A DNA stretch of 64,000 nucleotides from positions 1 through 64,000 of the forward strand of contig JAJRSJ010000006.1 in NCBI GenBank assembly GCA_024278855.1. The letters run 5' to 3'. Source of the DNA: Alphaproteobacteria bacterium. GTDB lineage: Bacteria; Pseudomonadota; Alphaproteobacteria; Caulobacterales; Maricaulaceae. The translations under genes and the position numbers were made by a program. Below are positions 8,015 to 18,077 of this stretch, piece after piece (positions within the stretch are counted from its first letter, which is position 1; each line of letters begins with the position of its first letter). The notes below the pieces were generated by a model. The model was not told the DNA's origin. It did not search any database and saw nothing but the letters and a program-made list of their open reading frames with translations.

Positions 8015-9811
8015 GTGGCCCATGAAAATCTAACATGTGAGCAGCTTATCAATGCTTTCCTAAACGCCAATGGTTGGGGTGAGGCCCTACGCTCACCCAT
8101 ACGGGCCGACGCTTCGTCTAGGTCCTATGAAAAATTAAAGCAAGGTGATGAAGAACGCGCCGTCTTGATGAACGCGCCATATACCCCCACCAAAGACCCC
8201 TATTTGACCACCGCCAAACTGGCAGGCTCCAACCCTGAAGCTTTTATATGTCTGGCCACCGAGCTGACACGGCGCGGGTTTTCCGCCCCGCAAATATTGG
8301 CGGCGGATATGGACAATGGTCTGTTATTGTTGGAGGATCTGGGTACGGATTTATTCGCGCACATATTGGTGCGCGAACCACAAAAAGAACCGGAGCTTTA
8401 CGCGGCGGCCATATCCTGTCTCGCCGCCCTGTACCGTTCTAGTTTCCCGAGCAATATGGCCGCTCGTAAGGCGAGGTGGCATGTGGACAGTTATGATGCC
8501 CCGGCCTTACAAGCCGAAGCGGATTTATTTCTGGATTGGTATATACCGGAATTTGACACCCCCTTGAGCGGTAAAGCCAAGCAGGAATGGCATAAAATTT
8601 GGGCGAATTTATTTACAATTTTAGACATTCAACCCGCCGGACTGGCACTGCGAGATTTTCACGCAGAGAACATCTTCTGGCTAGCGGAGCGGGACGGAAC
8701 CGCCAATGTCGGACTGATAGATTTCCAAGACGCCCTGTTCGCTCACCCGGCCTATGACCTAGTGTCCTTGCTAGAAGACGCAAGGCGGGATGTAGACCCA
8801 AATATTGTGGACGATCTCATTACGCAATTTTGCCAACAATCAGGCATCGAGGATAACGAAAACTTCCGCGCCGCCTATGCCGTTATGGGGGCGCAAAGAA
8901 ACGCCAAAATTCTCGGCATATTTGTCCGATTAGCTAGGCGCGATGGTAAAGAACATTATCTGGATATGATTCCGCGTATCGCTGCCCACTTCATCAGTGA
9001 TATATCCCACCCTGCATTGACCGGGCTACGAAATTGGGTTCACAAACATGCACAATCAGTGTTTAGCCACAAATCTCCGACTAAACCAAATACCCCCATC
9101 CCCATAACAACAGCAATGGTCATGGCCGCCGGGCACGGCACCCGTATGCGGCCCTTGACCAACAACACTTGCAAGGCTCTGGTGAAAGTTGGCGGCAAGC
9201 CATTGATCGACCATATGCTTGACCGCTTGCACGAAGCGGGCGTCACCCGTGCGGTGGTCAATGTGCATGCATTCGCCGACCAGTTGGAAGCCCATTTAAA
9301 GACCCGCAAATCTGGCCCCAAAATCATTATTTCCGATGAACGGGAAGATCTTTTGGAAACCGGCGGCGGCGTGGTCAAAGCCCTGCCACTGCTTGGCAAT
9401 GACCCAATTTTGATCTGCAATATTGATGCGGTTTGGACGCAAGACACCGATGTGTTAAAAGAACTAATGCAGTTTTGGGACGCCAACACAATGGACGAAT
9501 TACTCCTGTTAGCCCCGGTAGAAAACACCATTGGTTACCAAGGCAAGGGTGATTGTACGACAGGATTTGACATGCACCTTATGCGGCGTTGGCAAGACAC
9601 TGCACCCTATGTTTACGCAGGAGTTCAAATTTTTAAACCGAGGTTAGCTTATAATTTCCCACAGGAAAAATTTTCCCGCAATAAAATTTGGGAGGTCTCC
9701 CTAGGCAGAGGTAATATTTTTGGGCATGTCATGTACGGCTTGTGGATGCATGTGGGCGACCCGGAAACTTTGTCCGAGGCTGAAACCATATTATCCAAGG
9801 CTAAACTATGA
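8015..9811 (+). CDS. AmgK-MurU fusion: sugar kinase plus nucleotidyltransferase of peptidoglycan recycling
   Basis: A 598-residue two-domain protein. Residues about 1-345 are an APH-type kinase: RADASSRSY glycine-loop region, LLLEDLGTDLF hinge, catalytic LRDFHAENIFW (about 212-222) and metal-binding LIDFQDA (about 235-241), matching AmgK, which phosphorylates N-acetylmuramate at C1. Residues about 365-598 are a nucleotidyltransferase: MAAGHGTRMRPLT signature and ICNIDAVW metal loop, matching MurU, which makes UDP-MurNAc. Together they perform the anabolic recycling route that bypasses de novo UDP-MurNAc synthesis. The two are usually separate neighbouring genes; here one frame encodes both. 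The GTG start abuts the tsaE stop. The end overlaps addB by ATGA. Confidence 0.88.
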   Translation: MAHENLTCEQLINAFLNANGWGEALRSPIRADASSRSYEKLKQGDEERAVLMNAPYTPTKDPYLTTAKLAGSNPEAFICLATELTRRGFSAPQILAADMDNGLLLLEDLGTDLFAHILVREPQKEPELYAAAISCLAALYRSSFPSNMAARKARWHVDSYDAPALQAEADLFLDWYIPEFDTPLSGKAKQEWHKIWANLFTILDIQPAGLALRDFHAENIFWLAERDGTANVGLIDFQDALFAHPAYDLVSLLEDARRDVDPNIVDDLITQFCQQSGIEDNENFRAAYAVMGAQRNAKILGIFVRLARRDGKEHYLDMIPRIAAHFISDISHPALTGLRNWVHKHAQSVFSHKSPTKPNTPIPITTAMVMAAGHGTRMRPLTNNTCKALVKVGGKPLIDHMLDRLHEAGVTRAVVNVHAFADQLEAHLKTRKSGPKIIISDEREDLLETGGGVVKALPLLGNDPILICNIDAVWTQDTDVLKELMQFWDANTMDELLLLAPVENTIGYQGKGDCTTGFDMHLMRRWQDTAPYVYAGVQIFKPRLAYNFPQEKFSRNKIWEVSLGRGNIFGHVMYGLWMHVGDPETLSEAETILSKAKL

Positions 9812-12807
9812 GTATTTACAAAGACTTGTTTGAAAATACCTCACCCAGTGTTTACACGATGCCGTCCCATGCACCTTTCTTGCAAAATCTGGCCAAAGGA
9901 CTGATTACGGCCCTCGGTGATGATCTACCCAAAGCCCTTATTTTGCTGCCAACACGCCGCGCCGTGCGGGCATTGGCGGACGAATTTGTCCGCGCAGCAA
10001 AGACCCGTGCGACCCTGCTGCCCATGATGAAACCTCTGGCAGATATGGACGAAAACGAACCGCCGTTTACGACCGGGACCATAGATTTTGACATCCCGCC
10101 TGCCATTGACCCGGTACGCCACCGCTTTGAATTGGCAAAACTTGTGGCGGCGAAAATGAAACATGAAGGCGACGAACGGGGTACTGCTCCAGACGCTGCA
10201 ACTGCTTTGGCAATGGCCGAGCCATTGGCCAGATTGCTGGCTGATTTGGCTATGGAGGAGCTTGGCCCGGATGCGTTGTCGAAACTGGACGACAAGCTGG
10301 AAGACCTGGCCGCGCATTTTCAGTCCGCCCACACATTCGTCACAATCGTCGCCAAGCACTGGCCGCAATTTCTTGCGGATAACAATCTAAGTGAACCCAT
10401 GACCCGGCGGGTCGCATTGCTGAACAAGGCGGCGCAAATTTGGTCGTCTAAGCCGCCCGCCCATCCGGTGATTATCGCAGGCTCGACCGGAACATTAAAA
10501 GCCGTAGCAGGCCTGATTAAAACCGTGACTGCCCTGCCCCAAGGTCTGGTGATTTTACCGGGCTTGGATACCCATATTGACGATAGTGATGCCAAATTTG
10601 ATATATGGGATAAAATCGACGACCAACACCCGCAAGCCTCTTTGAAAAACCTATTGCAAACACTTGAACTTAAGCGGGCCGACATTCCAGTTTGGCCCGG
10701 TGTAAAAACCGACAATAAAGCCGCTATGCGCTCGCGGATATTGTCCCATGCTCTTATACCGGCTAGCTCCACCTATGACTGGCCTGCCCGCATTGCCCGC
10801 ATCGCCAAAAGTACCAGTAATGACAGCGTGCAGCAGGCGATTAAAGACGGACTATCTGGCCTGTCATTGATTGAAGCGCGCACCAGCGAGGAAGAAGCCG
10901 GTGTCATAGCCTTAATTATGCGCGAGACTTTGGAGCACACGGACAAAATCTGTGCACTTGTAACACCCGACCCGGCGTTGGCGAGGCGGGGCAGGGCGAA
11001 ATTATCACGTTGGCACATCGAAGTGGACAGCTCCGCCGGGGAGCCGTTGGAAGAAACCGGCCACGGTGCATTTTTGGCCCTAAGCTTGGAGGCCGCAAAC
11101 GACCCCTTTGACCCCGTCGCTTTGTCAGCCTTGGTCAAACATCCTTTATTTGATTTACAAGCCAAACGGCAAAGGGATTGGGACAAGCTCGAAATTCGCG
11201 CCCTGCGCGGCACACGGCCAAAATCTTTGGACATGGTTGCAAACCGTCTGGACGGACATTGTGCGCAAGGTTTTGCGCTTTTGCAAAAACTTCATACCGT
11301 ACTTTCGCCCTTACATACAATGCTCAGCGGCGAGACTAATGTGGAGTTGTTGGCAAAAACCCATGTGGAGCTGCTAGAAGTTTTAGCGGGCGGTGCCGAA
11401 AAATTGTGGCGCGGCGAGGCCGGAGAAAAATCCGCGGCTCTTGCGGAAGAATTACTGGCTTACGGCAGCTTACTCGCGCCCGTAAGCGGCGAGACATATC
11501 TGCGCCTGTTGTCGCAACTGATGCGCGGACGTGTGGCGCGCCCGCGTTTTGGCACCGAGGAACGTTTGCAGATTTTGGGGCCGCTCGAAGCCCGGATGTT
11601 GGAGGCGGACACTATAATTCTTGGCAGTCTCAATGAAGGTATCTGGCCGGCCCACCCGGCGCCGCACCCGGTGTTATCGCCCGGCATGCGCAAAACCATT
11701 GGCTTGTCTGCACCTGAAAGACGCTTTGGGCTGGCCGCCCATGACTTCGAAGCATTAGCGGCCAAGCCCAATGTAATACTGACCCGTGCCGCGCGCACTG
11801 AGGACGGCCCGGCAGTACAATCCAGATGGCTTTGGAGGTTGACCACATTGGCACGCGGTGCGCTTGGGGATGCGGTAGACGACGTATTTAAACCCGAACA
11901 AACTTGGCTCGAATGGGCCAGATTGCAAGACGCAGCTCCTGACAAACCCGTACCCGCACAGCGCCCCGCCCCCTGCCCGCCTCTGGACAAAAGATGGCCA
12001 AAGAAACGCGGGCTTTCGGTTACACGGATCAAAACATGGGTGCGCGATCCCTATGCGATTTACGCCAGTCAAATCCTGCGCCTCCACCCCCTCGATCCTC
12101 TCGGCCAACCACTTGGAGGCCGCGAATATGGCCTGGCCGTGCATAAGGCATTTGAAGCGATCGACACTTTGGACGCAGGCGCATTTGCAAAATTATTACA
12201 AGATGAACTTTTAGCCGCCGGATACGAAGCCCACAGCTTTGCCCGCATGAATGTGCGCATTAACGAGATGGCAAATTGGGCAATTGACTGGGCCAGGGAC
12301 CGCCGCGACCAAGGTTGGAAACCCGCCGGGATAGAAAAGAAAGGGCGTCTGGAATTTCCACCCCATAATACTCAAAAAGACGGCGAACCTTTTATCCTGA
12401 CCGGGATTGCTGACCGCATAGAATGCAAAGGCGGCGAGACGGTCATAATAGATTATAAAACCGGCGCCATACCCGGCATAGCCGAAGTACAAGTGGGTTT
12501 CGATCCACAAATGCCTTTGCTAGGTATCATGCTCGGCTACGGGGTTTTGGGCGAGCGGCGCGATGCTACGGATTATCTCTATATCAAACCCAATGACCCC
12601 ACAAAAAATAGACGCCTGTGCAAAGCAAAAGACGCGGACGAATATGCCAGCGAAGCCTTTGAAAATTTGCAAAAACTGATCGCCCATTTTGACACCCCGG
12701 ACAGTCGTTATTATTCCCAACCCAGAGCAAAGTTTCAAAACCAATACGGTGATTATGACCATTTGGCACGCCGGGCCGAATGGGCCAGTCTTGGCGAAGA
12801 AACATGA
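9808..12807 (+). CDS. addB: double-strand break repair protein AddB
   Basis: A 999-residue AddB, the partner of AddA in the helicase-nuclease that resects double-strand breaks for RecA loading in Alphaproteobacteria. The N-terminal region carries LILLPTRRAVRAL, the degenerate helicase motif I-like segment of this family; an inactivated UvrD-like core follows (GSLNEGIWPAHP segment). A PD-(D/E)XK nuclease domain lies at the C-terminus: GREYGLAVHKAFE, GIADRIE and VIIDYKTG (about residue 880-887). The cysteines of the iron-sulfur staple seen in Firmicutes are not evident. It overlaps the fusion gene by four bases and addA follows after 13 bases, so translation is probably coupled. Confidence 0.93.
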   Translation: MSIYKDLFENTSPSVYTMPSHAPFLQNLAKGLITALGDDLPKALILLPTRRAVRALADEFVRAAKTRATLLPMMKPLADMDENEPPFTTGTIDFDIPPAIDPVRHRFELAKLVAAKMKHEGDERGTAPDAATALAMAEPLARLLADLAMEELGPDALSKLDDKLEDLAAHFQSAHTFVTIVAKHWPQFLADNNLSEPMTRRVALLNKAAQIWSSKPPAHPVIIAGSTGTLKAVAGLIKTVTALPQGLVILPGLDTHIDDSDAKFDIWDKIDDQHPQASLKNLLQTLELKRADIPVWPGVKTDNKAAMRSRILSHALIPASSTYDWPARIARIAKSTSNDSVQQAIKDGLSGLSLIEARTSEEEAGVIALIMRETLEHTDKICALVTPDPALARRGRAKLSRWHIEVDSSAGEPLEETGHGAFLALSLEAANDPFDPVALSALVKHPLFDLQAKRQRDWDKLEIRALRGTRPKSLDMVANRLDGHCAQGFALLQKLHTVLSPLHTMLSGETNVELLAKTHVELLEVLAGGAEKLWRGEAGEKSAALAEELLAYGSLLAPVSGETYLRLLSQLMRGRVARPRFGTEERLQILGPLEARMLEADTIILGSLNEGIWPAHPAPHPVLSPGMRKTIGLSAPERRFGLAAHDFEALAAKPNVILTRAARTEDGPAVQSRWLWRLTTLARGALGDAVDDVFKPEQTWLEWARLQDAAPDKPVPAQRPAPCPPLDKRWPKKRGLSVTRIKTWVRDPYAIYASQILRLHPLDPLGQPLGGREYGLAVHKAFEAIDTLDAGAFAKLLQDELLAAGYEAHSFARMNVRINEMANWAIDWARDRRDQGWKPAGIEKKGRLEFPPHNTQKDGEPFILTGIADRIECKGGETVIIDYKTGAIPGIAEVQVGFDPQMPLLGIMLGYGVLGERRDATDYLYIKPNDPTKNRRLCKAKDADEYASEAFENLQKLIAHFDTPDSRYYSQPRAKFQNQYGDYDHLARRAEWASLGEET

Positions 12808-12820
12808 TGGGGGAGAAGAC

Positions 12821-15800
12821 ATGACCGCCGCTTACGATATGGCCGTTGACATGCAGCGTATGGCCGCAACACCGCACAAATCGGTATTTGTCTCCGCCAA
12901 TGCCGGTTCTGGCAAGACGCGGGTTTTGGTTGAACGGGTATCGCGCATCTTGCTGACGGGTACCAATCCGGACAAAATCCTGTGCCTGACCTATACCAAG
13001 GCGGCGGCGGCCGAAATGCAAACCCGCTTATACCGTGATCTGGGCGCATGGTCGATCATCAGCGAAGACGAACTCACCAATGAGCTAAACCGCCTTGAAA
13101 ATAAAACGGGTGCGCGGAGCCGCGCAAACCTGAACCGGGCCAGGTCATTATTCGCCCGCGCTTTGGAAACGCCCGGCGGACTTAAAGTACAAACCATTCA
13201 CGCATTTTGTGAACGTTTGCTGAAAAGATTTCCCCTGGAGGCCGGCATAGCGCCCGGTACCGATGCCATAGACGAACGGGATATCCAAGTTTTGTACAAA
13301 CAGGTTTGGACGGATATAGAAACCAAGGCCGTTGCCAACCCGACCAATAAAATCGCCGCACATATTGCTCTGCTAGCCACGCAAAAAGGCGACGGGGCCA
13401 TGGACGCGCTTTATGGTTGGGCCATGGGTAATGCTTATAAAATTGATGCTTGGCAGGCGGCAGGCGGGCCGGGCGATTTGGCGAAATTGTTTGGTGTGGA
13501 TAAGAATGCAACACAAGACGAAATACTCAATAGGTTTTGGAAAAACTCAGATCGAGAGTTAATTGAATTTGCGGCAGACGGAATGATGAGTAGTGGCCCG
13601 CGTGATTCTGGACGTGGCAATCTTGCATTACAGGCCCTACAAGAACCAAATCCTAGACTGGCCTTTGATATCTATACTCGCGCATTTTGTTCAGGTGGTG
13701 GTCATAAAACAGTCTTCAAACCAGTTGCATCCAACAAAGCTACGGATTTAGCAAAAGATTTTTTTGGAAACAACAAAGACGATCCGAGCCAAGAAGCCAA
13801 CCGGGTCGTTTTTACCCGCGATCAGTTGCGGGCGCTTAAAGTTCTTGAACTGACCACCGCCGTTTATGACCTCTGCGTTTTGGCGGTGGCCAAATACCGG
13901 GCCTTGAAACGCCAACGCCGGGTGATGGATTTTGATGACCAGATATATCTGACGCGCAGTGTGTTGATGAATTCAAACGCGCGTGAATGGGTGCGTTATA
14001 AATTGGACGGCGGCGTTGATCATATTTTGGTGGACGAAGCCCAAGATACATCCCAGGCCCAGTGGGATATTGTTGATGCGCTCGGCGACGAGTTTTTTCA
14101 GATGGGCGCGGACACCAAACCCCGCACCATATTTGCCGTCGGCGACGAGAAACAATCTATCTACGGATTTCAAGGCGCGCAGCCGGAATTATTTTTAGGC
14201 AAAATTCAGAATTTGACGAAACAACAACCAGAAACACCGGACGTAAAAATGTCCATGTCGTTTCGCTCAACGCGCCAAATTCTAACCTTGGTAGACCAAA
14301 TATACTATGAAAACAAAGGTATATTGGAAACCTTTGATGCAGAATTTTTCCCGCCGGCCTCCGACAAAGGCCACCATGATGCTCACCGTATTGACGACGG
14401 TATTATCGAATTTTGGCCCGCCGCCCCCAAGCCTGAAACAGATATAGACGAAACCCCGTCGGATCCCGCCCCCCTGGACCAGCTTGATGCCCGCTCATCC
14501 AGAGAAAAACTGGCTAGCGAAATTGCGCTTCAAATCAAGGATTGGCTAGCCAACGGCGAGCCTGTTTTTGACCGCGAAACCAAAGCCGTTCGTCCTATGC
14601 GCCCGGCTGATATTTTAATTTTGGTGCAAAAGCGCACGGCGTTTTTCGGGGCGGTCATTCGCAATTTGAAAACCGCAGGCGTGGCGGTAGCGGGTGCAGA
14701 CCGCTTGCAACTTACCCAGTCTATTGCCGTGCAAGACATGCTGTCTTTAGCCAAATTCACATTGTTGCCCGGTGATGATTTATCCTTGGCGGAGGTTTTG
14801 AAAAGCCCGCTATTTGGGTGGAGCGACGCGCAATTATTCGAGACCGCTTACGGGCGCAAAGGCTCGTTATGGGCAGCAATGCCGGACGGACAGGACAAAC
14901 AAACGCTCACGCACATAAAAGCTTTAGCCAAAAAATTTGCGCCCTACGAATTTTTTTCCCGCACTTTATCGCTGATACCCGAAGCGGGCGGGACTAGCCT
15001 GTTGCAAAAAATCTATGCACGCATCGGACTTGAAGCCGCTGATGTGTTGGACGTATTTTTGGCCCGCGCTCTGGCCCACCAAAGGCGCGGCGCACCGTCT
15101 TTGCAACGCTTTATTCTTGATATTGACGCTAGTGAAAGCACGATCAAACGAGAGATGGACGCCGCCCAAAATGAGGTGCGCGTCATGACCGTCCACGGCG
15201 CTAAAGGCCTGGAAGCTCCTGTGGTTGTTTTGCCGGACACGACGCAAGCAGTCAAAATATCCAAGACAACATTCTTCGAAGCCGGCGACGGGTTTGTCCT
15301 GGGGGCCACAAATGACACCGCACCCGAAGCCCTGACAAAACTGGCAGATATTGCCCAAGCCAAAGCGGAGCGCGAAGCCATGCGGCTATTATATGTAGCT
15401 CTGACGCGAGCCGAAAGCCGCCTGTTGGTGTGCGGGTTCGAAAGCCGGGGCAAGGTCGAGGATAATTCCTGGCATCAACGCATTGAAACTGCCCTACATG
15501 GTTTAAGCGGTATTAAAACAATCGAGACACCGTTCGGGGATGGGGTGCGCTTCGGTACACGGGCTATTTTTTCTGACAAAGCATCAATACAGACTACCGA
15601 AAAAGATGCGAAAAACATCACCCTACCCGCCTGGGCGCAAGACACTGCGCCTGCGCCAAAACCTTCTGTGCGTTTCCTGTCACCATCGAAATTAGTCAAA
15701 CCACAAGAAGCCGACAATATAGCCCAGCCTGTACGCTCGCCGCTGTCTAGAGTGGACGACGAGTTTCGGTTTACCAGTGGTAACCAGATCCATAAATTGC

Positions 15801-16282
15801 TAGAAATTTTGCCGCAAATACCGCCCGCCAACAGACGGCACGCCGCCCTTGCATATTTACAAAAACAAGGGCTTGACGAAAAGGCAGCCCAAAGTTTGAT
15901 GGCAGAAGTATTTGCCGTCATTGACAATCCTGAATTCGCCCATGTCTTTGCACCCAGCTCGCAAGCGGAAGTGTCACTCGCTGGCGGGGCGGCGGAACTA
16001 CCAGGTACTGTGCGCTTTTCCGGGCAGATTGACCGCCTCAGTGTCACCGAAGATAGCGTCTGGATTGTTGATTATAAATCCAATCGCCCGCCGCCCAAAA
16101 CCGAGGACGAAGTCGCACCGCTTTATGTCCGCCAAATGGCCGCTTACCGGGCTTTGGCCCGCGAGTTATATCCGAACAAAAATATTTACACGGCGCTTTT
16201 GTGGACGGACGGGCCCCATATGATGGTGCTTTGCGACGCACTTCTCGATAAAGTGAACTGGCGCGATGTTTTGTCCGCTTGA
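12821..16282 (+). CDS. addA: double-strand break repair helicase AddA
   Basis: An 1153-residue superfamily 1A helicase-nuclease. In order: Walker A SANAGSGKTRVL (about residues 25-36), LTYTKAAAAEM, Walker B LVDEAQDTS (about 403), GDEKQSIYGFQGA, the motif V region MTVHGAKGLEAPVVV, motif VI LLYVALTRAE (about 857) and a C-terminal RecB-family nuclease with QIDRL and VDYKS (about 1070-1090). The start at 12821 is set by GGGGGAGAAG just upstream; an earlier in-frame ATG lies inside addB without such a site. A stretch at about 13490-13800 is visibly more AT-rich than the rest and may be a recombinant patch. trxA follows closely. Confidence 0.94.
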   Translation: MTAAYDMAVDMQRMAATPHKSVFVSANAGSGKTRVLVERVSRILLTGTNPDKILCLTYTKAAAAEMQTRLYRDLGAWSIISEDELTNELNRLENKTGARSRANLNRARSLFARALETPGGLKVQTIHAFCERLLKRFPLEAGIAPGTDAIDERDIQVLYKQVWTDIETKAVANPTNKIAAHIALLATQKGDGAMDALYGWAMGNAYKIDAWQAAGGPGDLAKLFGVDKNATQDEILNRFWKNSDRELIEFAADGMMSSGPRDSGRGNLALQALQEPNPRLAFDIYTRAFCSGGGHKTVFKPVASNKATDLAKDFFGNNKDDPSQEANRVVFTRDQLRALKVLELTTAVYDLCVLAVAKYRALKRQRRVMDFDDQIYLTRSVLMNSNAREWVRYKLDGGVDHILVDEAQDTSQAQWDIVDALGDEFFQMGADTKPRTIFAVGDEKQSIYGFQGAQPELFLGKIQNLTKQQPETPDVKMSMSFRSTRQILTLVDQIYYENKGILETFDAEFFPPASDKGHHDAHRIDDGIIEFWPAAPKPETDIDETPSDPAPLDQLDARSSREKLASEIALQIKDWLANGEPVFDRETKAVRPMRPADILILVQKRTAFFGAVIRNLKTAGVAVAGADRLQLTQSIAVQDMLSLAKFTLLPGDDLSLAEVLKSPLFGWSDAQLFETAYGRKGSLWAAMPDGQDKQTLTHIKALAKKFAPYEFFSRTLSLIPEAGGTSLLQKIYARIGLEAADVLDVFLARALAHQRRGAPSLQRFILDIDASESTIKREMDAAQNEVRVMTVHGAKGLEAPVVVLPDTTQAVKISKTTFFEAGDGFVLGATNDTAPEALTKLADIAQAKAEREAMRLLYVALTRAESRLLVCGFESRGKVEDNSWHQRIETALHGLSGIKTIETPFGDGVRFGTRAIFSDKASIQTTEKDAKNITLPAWAQDTAPAPKPSVRFLSPSKLVKPQEADNIAQPVRSPLSRVDDEFRFTSGNQIHKLLEILPQIPPANRRHAALAYLQKQGLDEKAAQSLMAEVFAVIDNPEFAHVFAPSSQAEVSLAGGAAELPGTVRFSGQIDRLSVTEDSVWIVDYKSNRPPPKTEDEVAPLYVRQMAAYRALARELYPNKNIYTALLWTDGPHMMVLCDALLDKVNWRDVLSA

Positions 16283-16338
16283 CGAATCGTTACAGGCCAA
16301 ATACCAACAATTTTCACCCAAAGAGGACAGGAGCCACC

Positions 16339-16659
16339 ATGCCAATTTTAAATGTTACCGACGCCAGTTTCGAGGCTGATGTTCTGGCCAGTGACAAGCC
16401 CGTGCTTGTAGACTTTTGGGCGGAATGGTGCGGCCCGTGCAAAGCCATGAACCCGGCCCTTGAAGAGCTAGCCGGCGATGTAGGCGCGGGGGCCACCATA
16501 GCCAAGGTCAATATTGACGACGCTATGGACACGGCTATGGCCTATAATGTGCGCGGCGTACCGACCTTGATTATTTTCAAAGGCGGTGAAGCCGTCGCCA
16601 CCCGTACAGGCGCCATGACCAAATCCAAGCTAGCACAATGGCTAGCTGAATTTTCCTAA
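16339..16659 (+). CDS. trxA: thioredoxin
   Basis: A 106-residue cytoplasmic thioredoxin with the classic active site AEWCGPCK at about residues 28-35, the cis-Pro loop VRGVPTLIIF and a C-terminal helix; length is typical of TrxA. It reduces disulfides in ribonucleotide reductase, PAPS reductase and peroxiredoxins. The start at 16339 has ACAGGAG upstream; the longer in-frame reading that overlaps addA is rejected because it adds a non-thioredoxin N-terminus. Position directly after addA is the usual alphaproteobacterial order, so it may be partly read from the addBA transcript. Confidence 0.96.
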   Translation: MPILNVTDASFEADVLASDKPVLVDFWAEWCGPCKAMNPALEELAGDVGAGATIAKVNIDDAMDTAMAYNVRGVPTLIIFKGGEAVATRTGAMTKSKLAQWLAEFS

Positions 16660-16899
16660 ATATTTACAAGTATCCACTTAAATCAGCTAGCTTTTTTCTG
16701 ATCTCGTAATGCGTCCAGACGTTCTGCAATCACGGCGCTTTTTTTCCGGAGCTGGTATTTCTATTTGCAATTATGCGCCGCATCCTTCACCAATAATGTC
16801 CGCACCAATGTCGTGCAGGTAGAGTTGTGCCAAAGATAAGTTTTTTCAGCGAAAACCCTGAAGACATACGAGACAAATAACCATAGGAGACAAATAAGA
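16660..16899. other. intergenic region, no gene seen
   Basis: These 240 bases between trxA and the lipoprotein gene contain no credible reading frame. ATCAG..CTGAT at 16681-16701 brackets a T-rich loop but is too weak to call a terminator. Confidence 0.5.
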
Positions 16900-17358
16900 A
16901 TGAGATCCAAAATACTATTTTCCGCTTTATTGAGCGCAGGCCTCAGCATTGGCGCTTGTTCTACGACACCCGACCCTGCAGAAATTTGCTCGGCCGAATG
17001 GATAGAACCTCGGATTGAGCGGGCCGTCAATGAATTTGAGCGCGATACCCGCAAGATTTTCAGGAAATTTCGCAAGGCCGCTGACAGCTTGCAAGACGGC
17101 GGCAATATCGGGCCGTTGCAAATGTTGTCCGTCATGAATGCAGTCTCCGCTCTTGCAGACAAATTTGAAAATGCTCAAGCCGTGCAAGACATGCGCTTAT
17201 TGGCCCAAACCTGTGATGAACCTGAACTGATCAAAAATGCCATGACGGGCTTTATGCGAAAAAAAGGTTTGCCGGATATTTTCATAGGTTTCATCAACGA
17301 AATAGATGCATATAAAGACCTGTTAAACACCGACATCCGCAAACCTGCCCACATATAA
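16900..17358 (+). CDS. small lipoprotein of unknown function
   Basis: A 152-residue predicted lipoprotein. The N-terminus is a lipoprotein signal peptide (MRSKILFSALLSAGLSIGAC) with an IGAC lipobox, Cys at residue 20. The mature part is mostly helical and charged, with an IERAVNEFERDTRKIFRKF segment and two further Cys (AEICSAEW, AQTCDEP). No known domain was recognised. AGGAG lies nine bases before the ATG. It ends three bases before the glutathione transferase gene, so the two are probably co-transcribed, but a functional link is not established. Confidence 0.75.
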   Translation: MRSKILFSALLSAGLSIGACSTTPDPAEICSAEWIEPRIERAVNEFERDTRKIFRKFRKAADSLQDGGNIGPLQMLSVMNAVSALADKFENAQAVQDMRLLAQTCDEPELIKNAMTGFMRKKGLPDIFIGFINEIDAYKDLLNTDIRKPAHI

Positions 17359-17361
17359 AAT

Positions 17362-18024
17362 ATGACAACACAAAACCATATCCTGTATTCATTTCGCCGT
17401 TGTCCCTATGCAATCCGCGCCCGCTTGGGCCTTAAAATTGCCGGGATTGATTATGAACACCGGGAGGTTTTACTGCGCGACAAGCCTGCGGAGATGTTAG
17501 CCGCGTCCCCCAAGGGTTCAGTACCCGTGCTCGTGTTAAAAGACGGTCGTGTGATCGACGAGAGTTTTGATATTATGGTGTGGGCCTTGCAGACCCACGA
17601 CCCTGAGAATTGGTTGGGGCCGGATATGGAGGTAATGCTAAGCTTGACCCAAACTATACAAGGCCCGTTTGTTGAACATTTAAACCGCTATAAATATGCA
17701 AGCCGCTATAGTACAGATGCGGGGCGGGCCAGTGTCGATTTATCCCGCCGGGCTAAAGCCTGCACAATATTACAAAATTTTGAGAACCTTTTAACAAGCT
17801 CACCTTATTTAATGGGCAAAAAGGCTAGCTTGGCTGATTATGCCGTTTTTCCCTTTATCCGGCAATTTGCCGCCGTGGAGAAAAACTGGTGGGACGAGCC
17901 GGAGTTTCCCAATTTACATACCTGGTTGGCGCAGTTTCTAGGCAGCGCTATTTTCAACGGGGTGATGTCCAAATATCCGCCATATGCTCCTGATGAACAG
18001 GAGGTAAACCCTACGTTCAGCTAA
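17362..18024 (+). CDS. glutathione S-transferase family protein
   Basis: A 220-residue cytoplasmic protein with an N-terminal thioredoxin-like domain (FRRCPYAIRARLGLKIAGI, with a CPYA active-site motif of the Cys-type, Grx2-like or omega-like class), the glutathione-contacting GSVPVLVL cis-Pro loop and DES motif, and an all-helical C-terminal domain containing SLADYAVFPFIRQFA, the N-capping box region. A Cys in place of the usual Ser/Tyr suggests thiol transferase or dehydroascorbate reductase-like activity more than conjugation. It starts three bases after the lipoprotein stop and has no clear ribosome-binding site, so translation is probably coupled. Confidence 0.88.
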   Translation: MTTQNHILYSFRRCPYAIRARLGLKIAGIDYEHREVLLRDKPAEMLAASPKGSVPVLVLKDGRVIDESFDIMVWALQTHDPENWLGPDMEVMLSLTQTIQGPFVEHLNRYKYASRYSTDAGRASVDLSRRAKACTILQNFENLLTSSPYLMGKKASLADYAVFPFIRQFAAVEKNWWDEPEFPNLHTWLAQFLGSAIFNGVMSKYPPYAPDEQEVNPTFS

Positions 18025-18077
18025 GCTATAGGGAGAATGTACTAGAACAAATCTACAAATTAGAGGAAAATGTTTTT

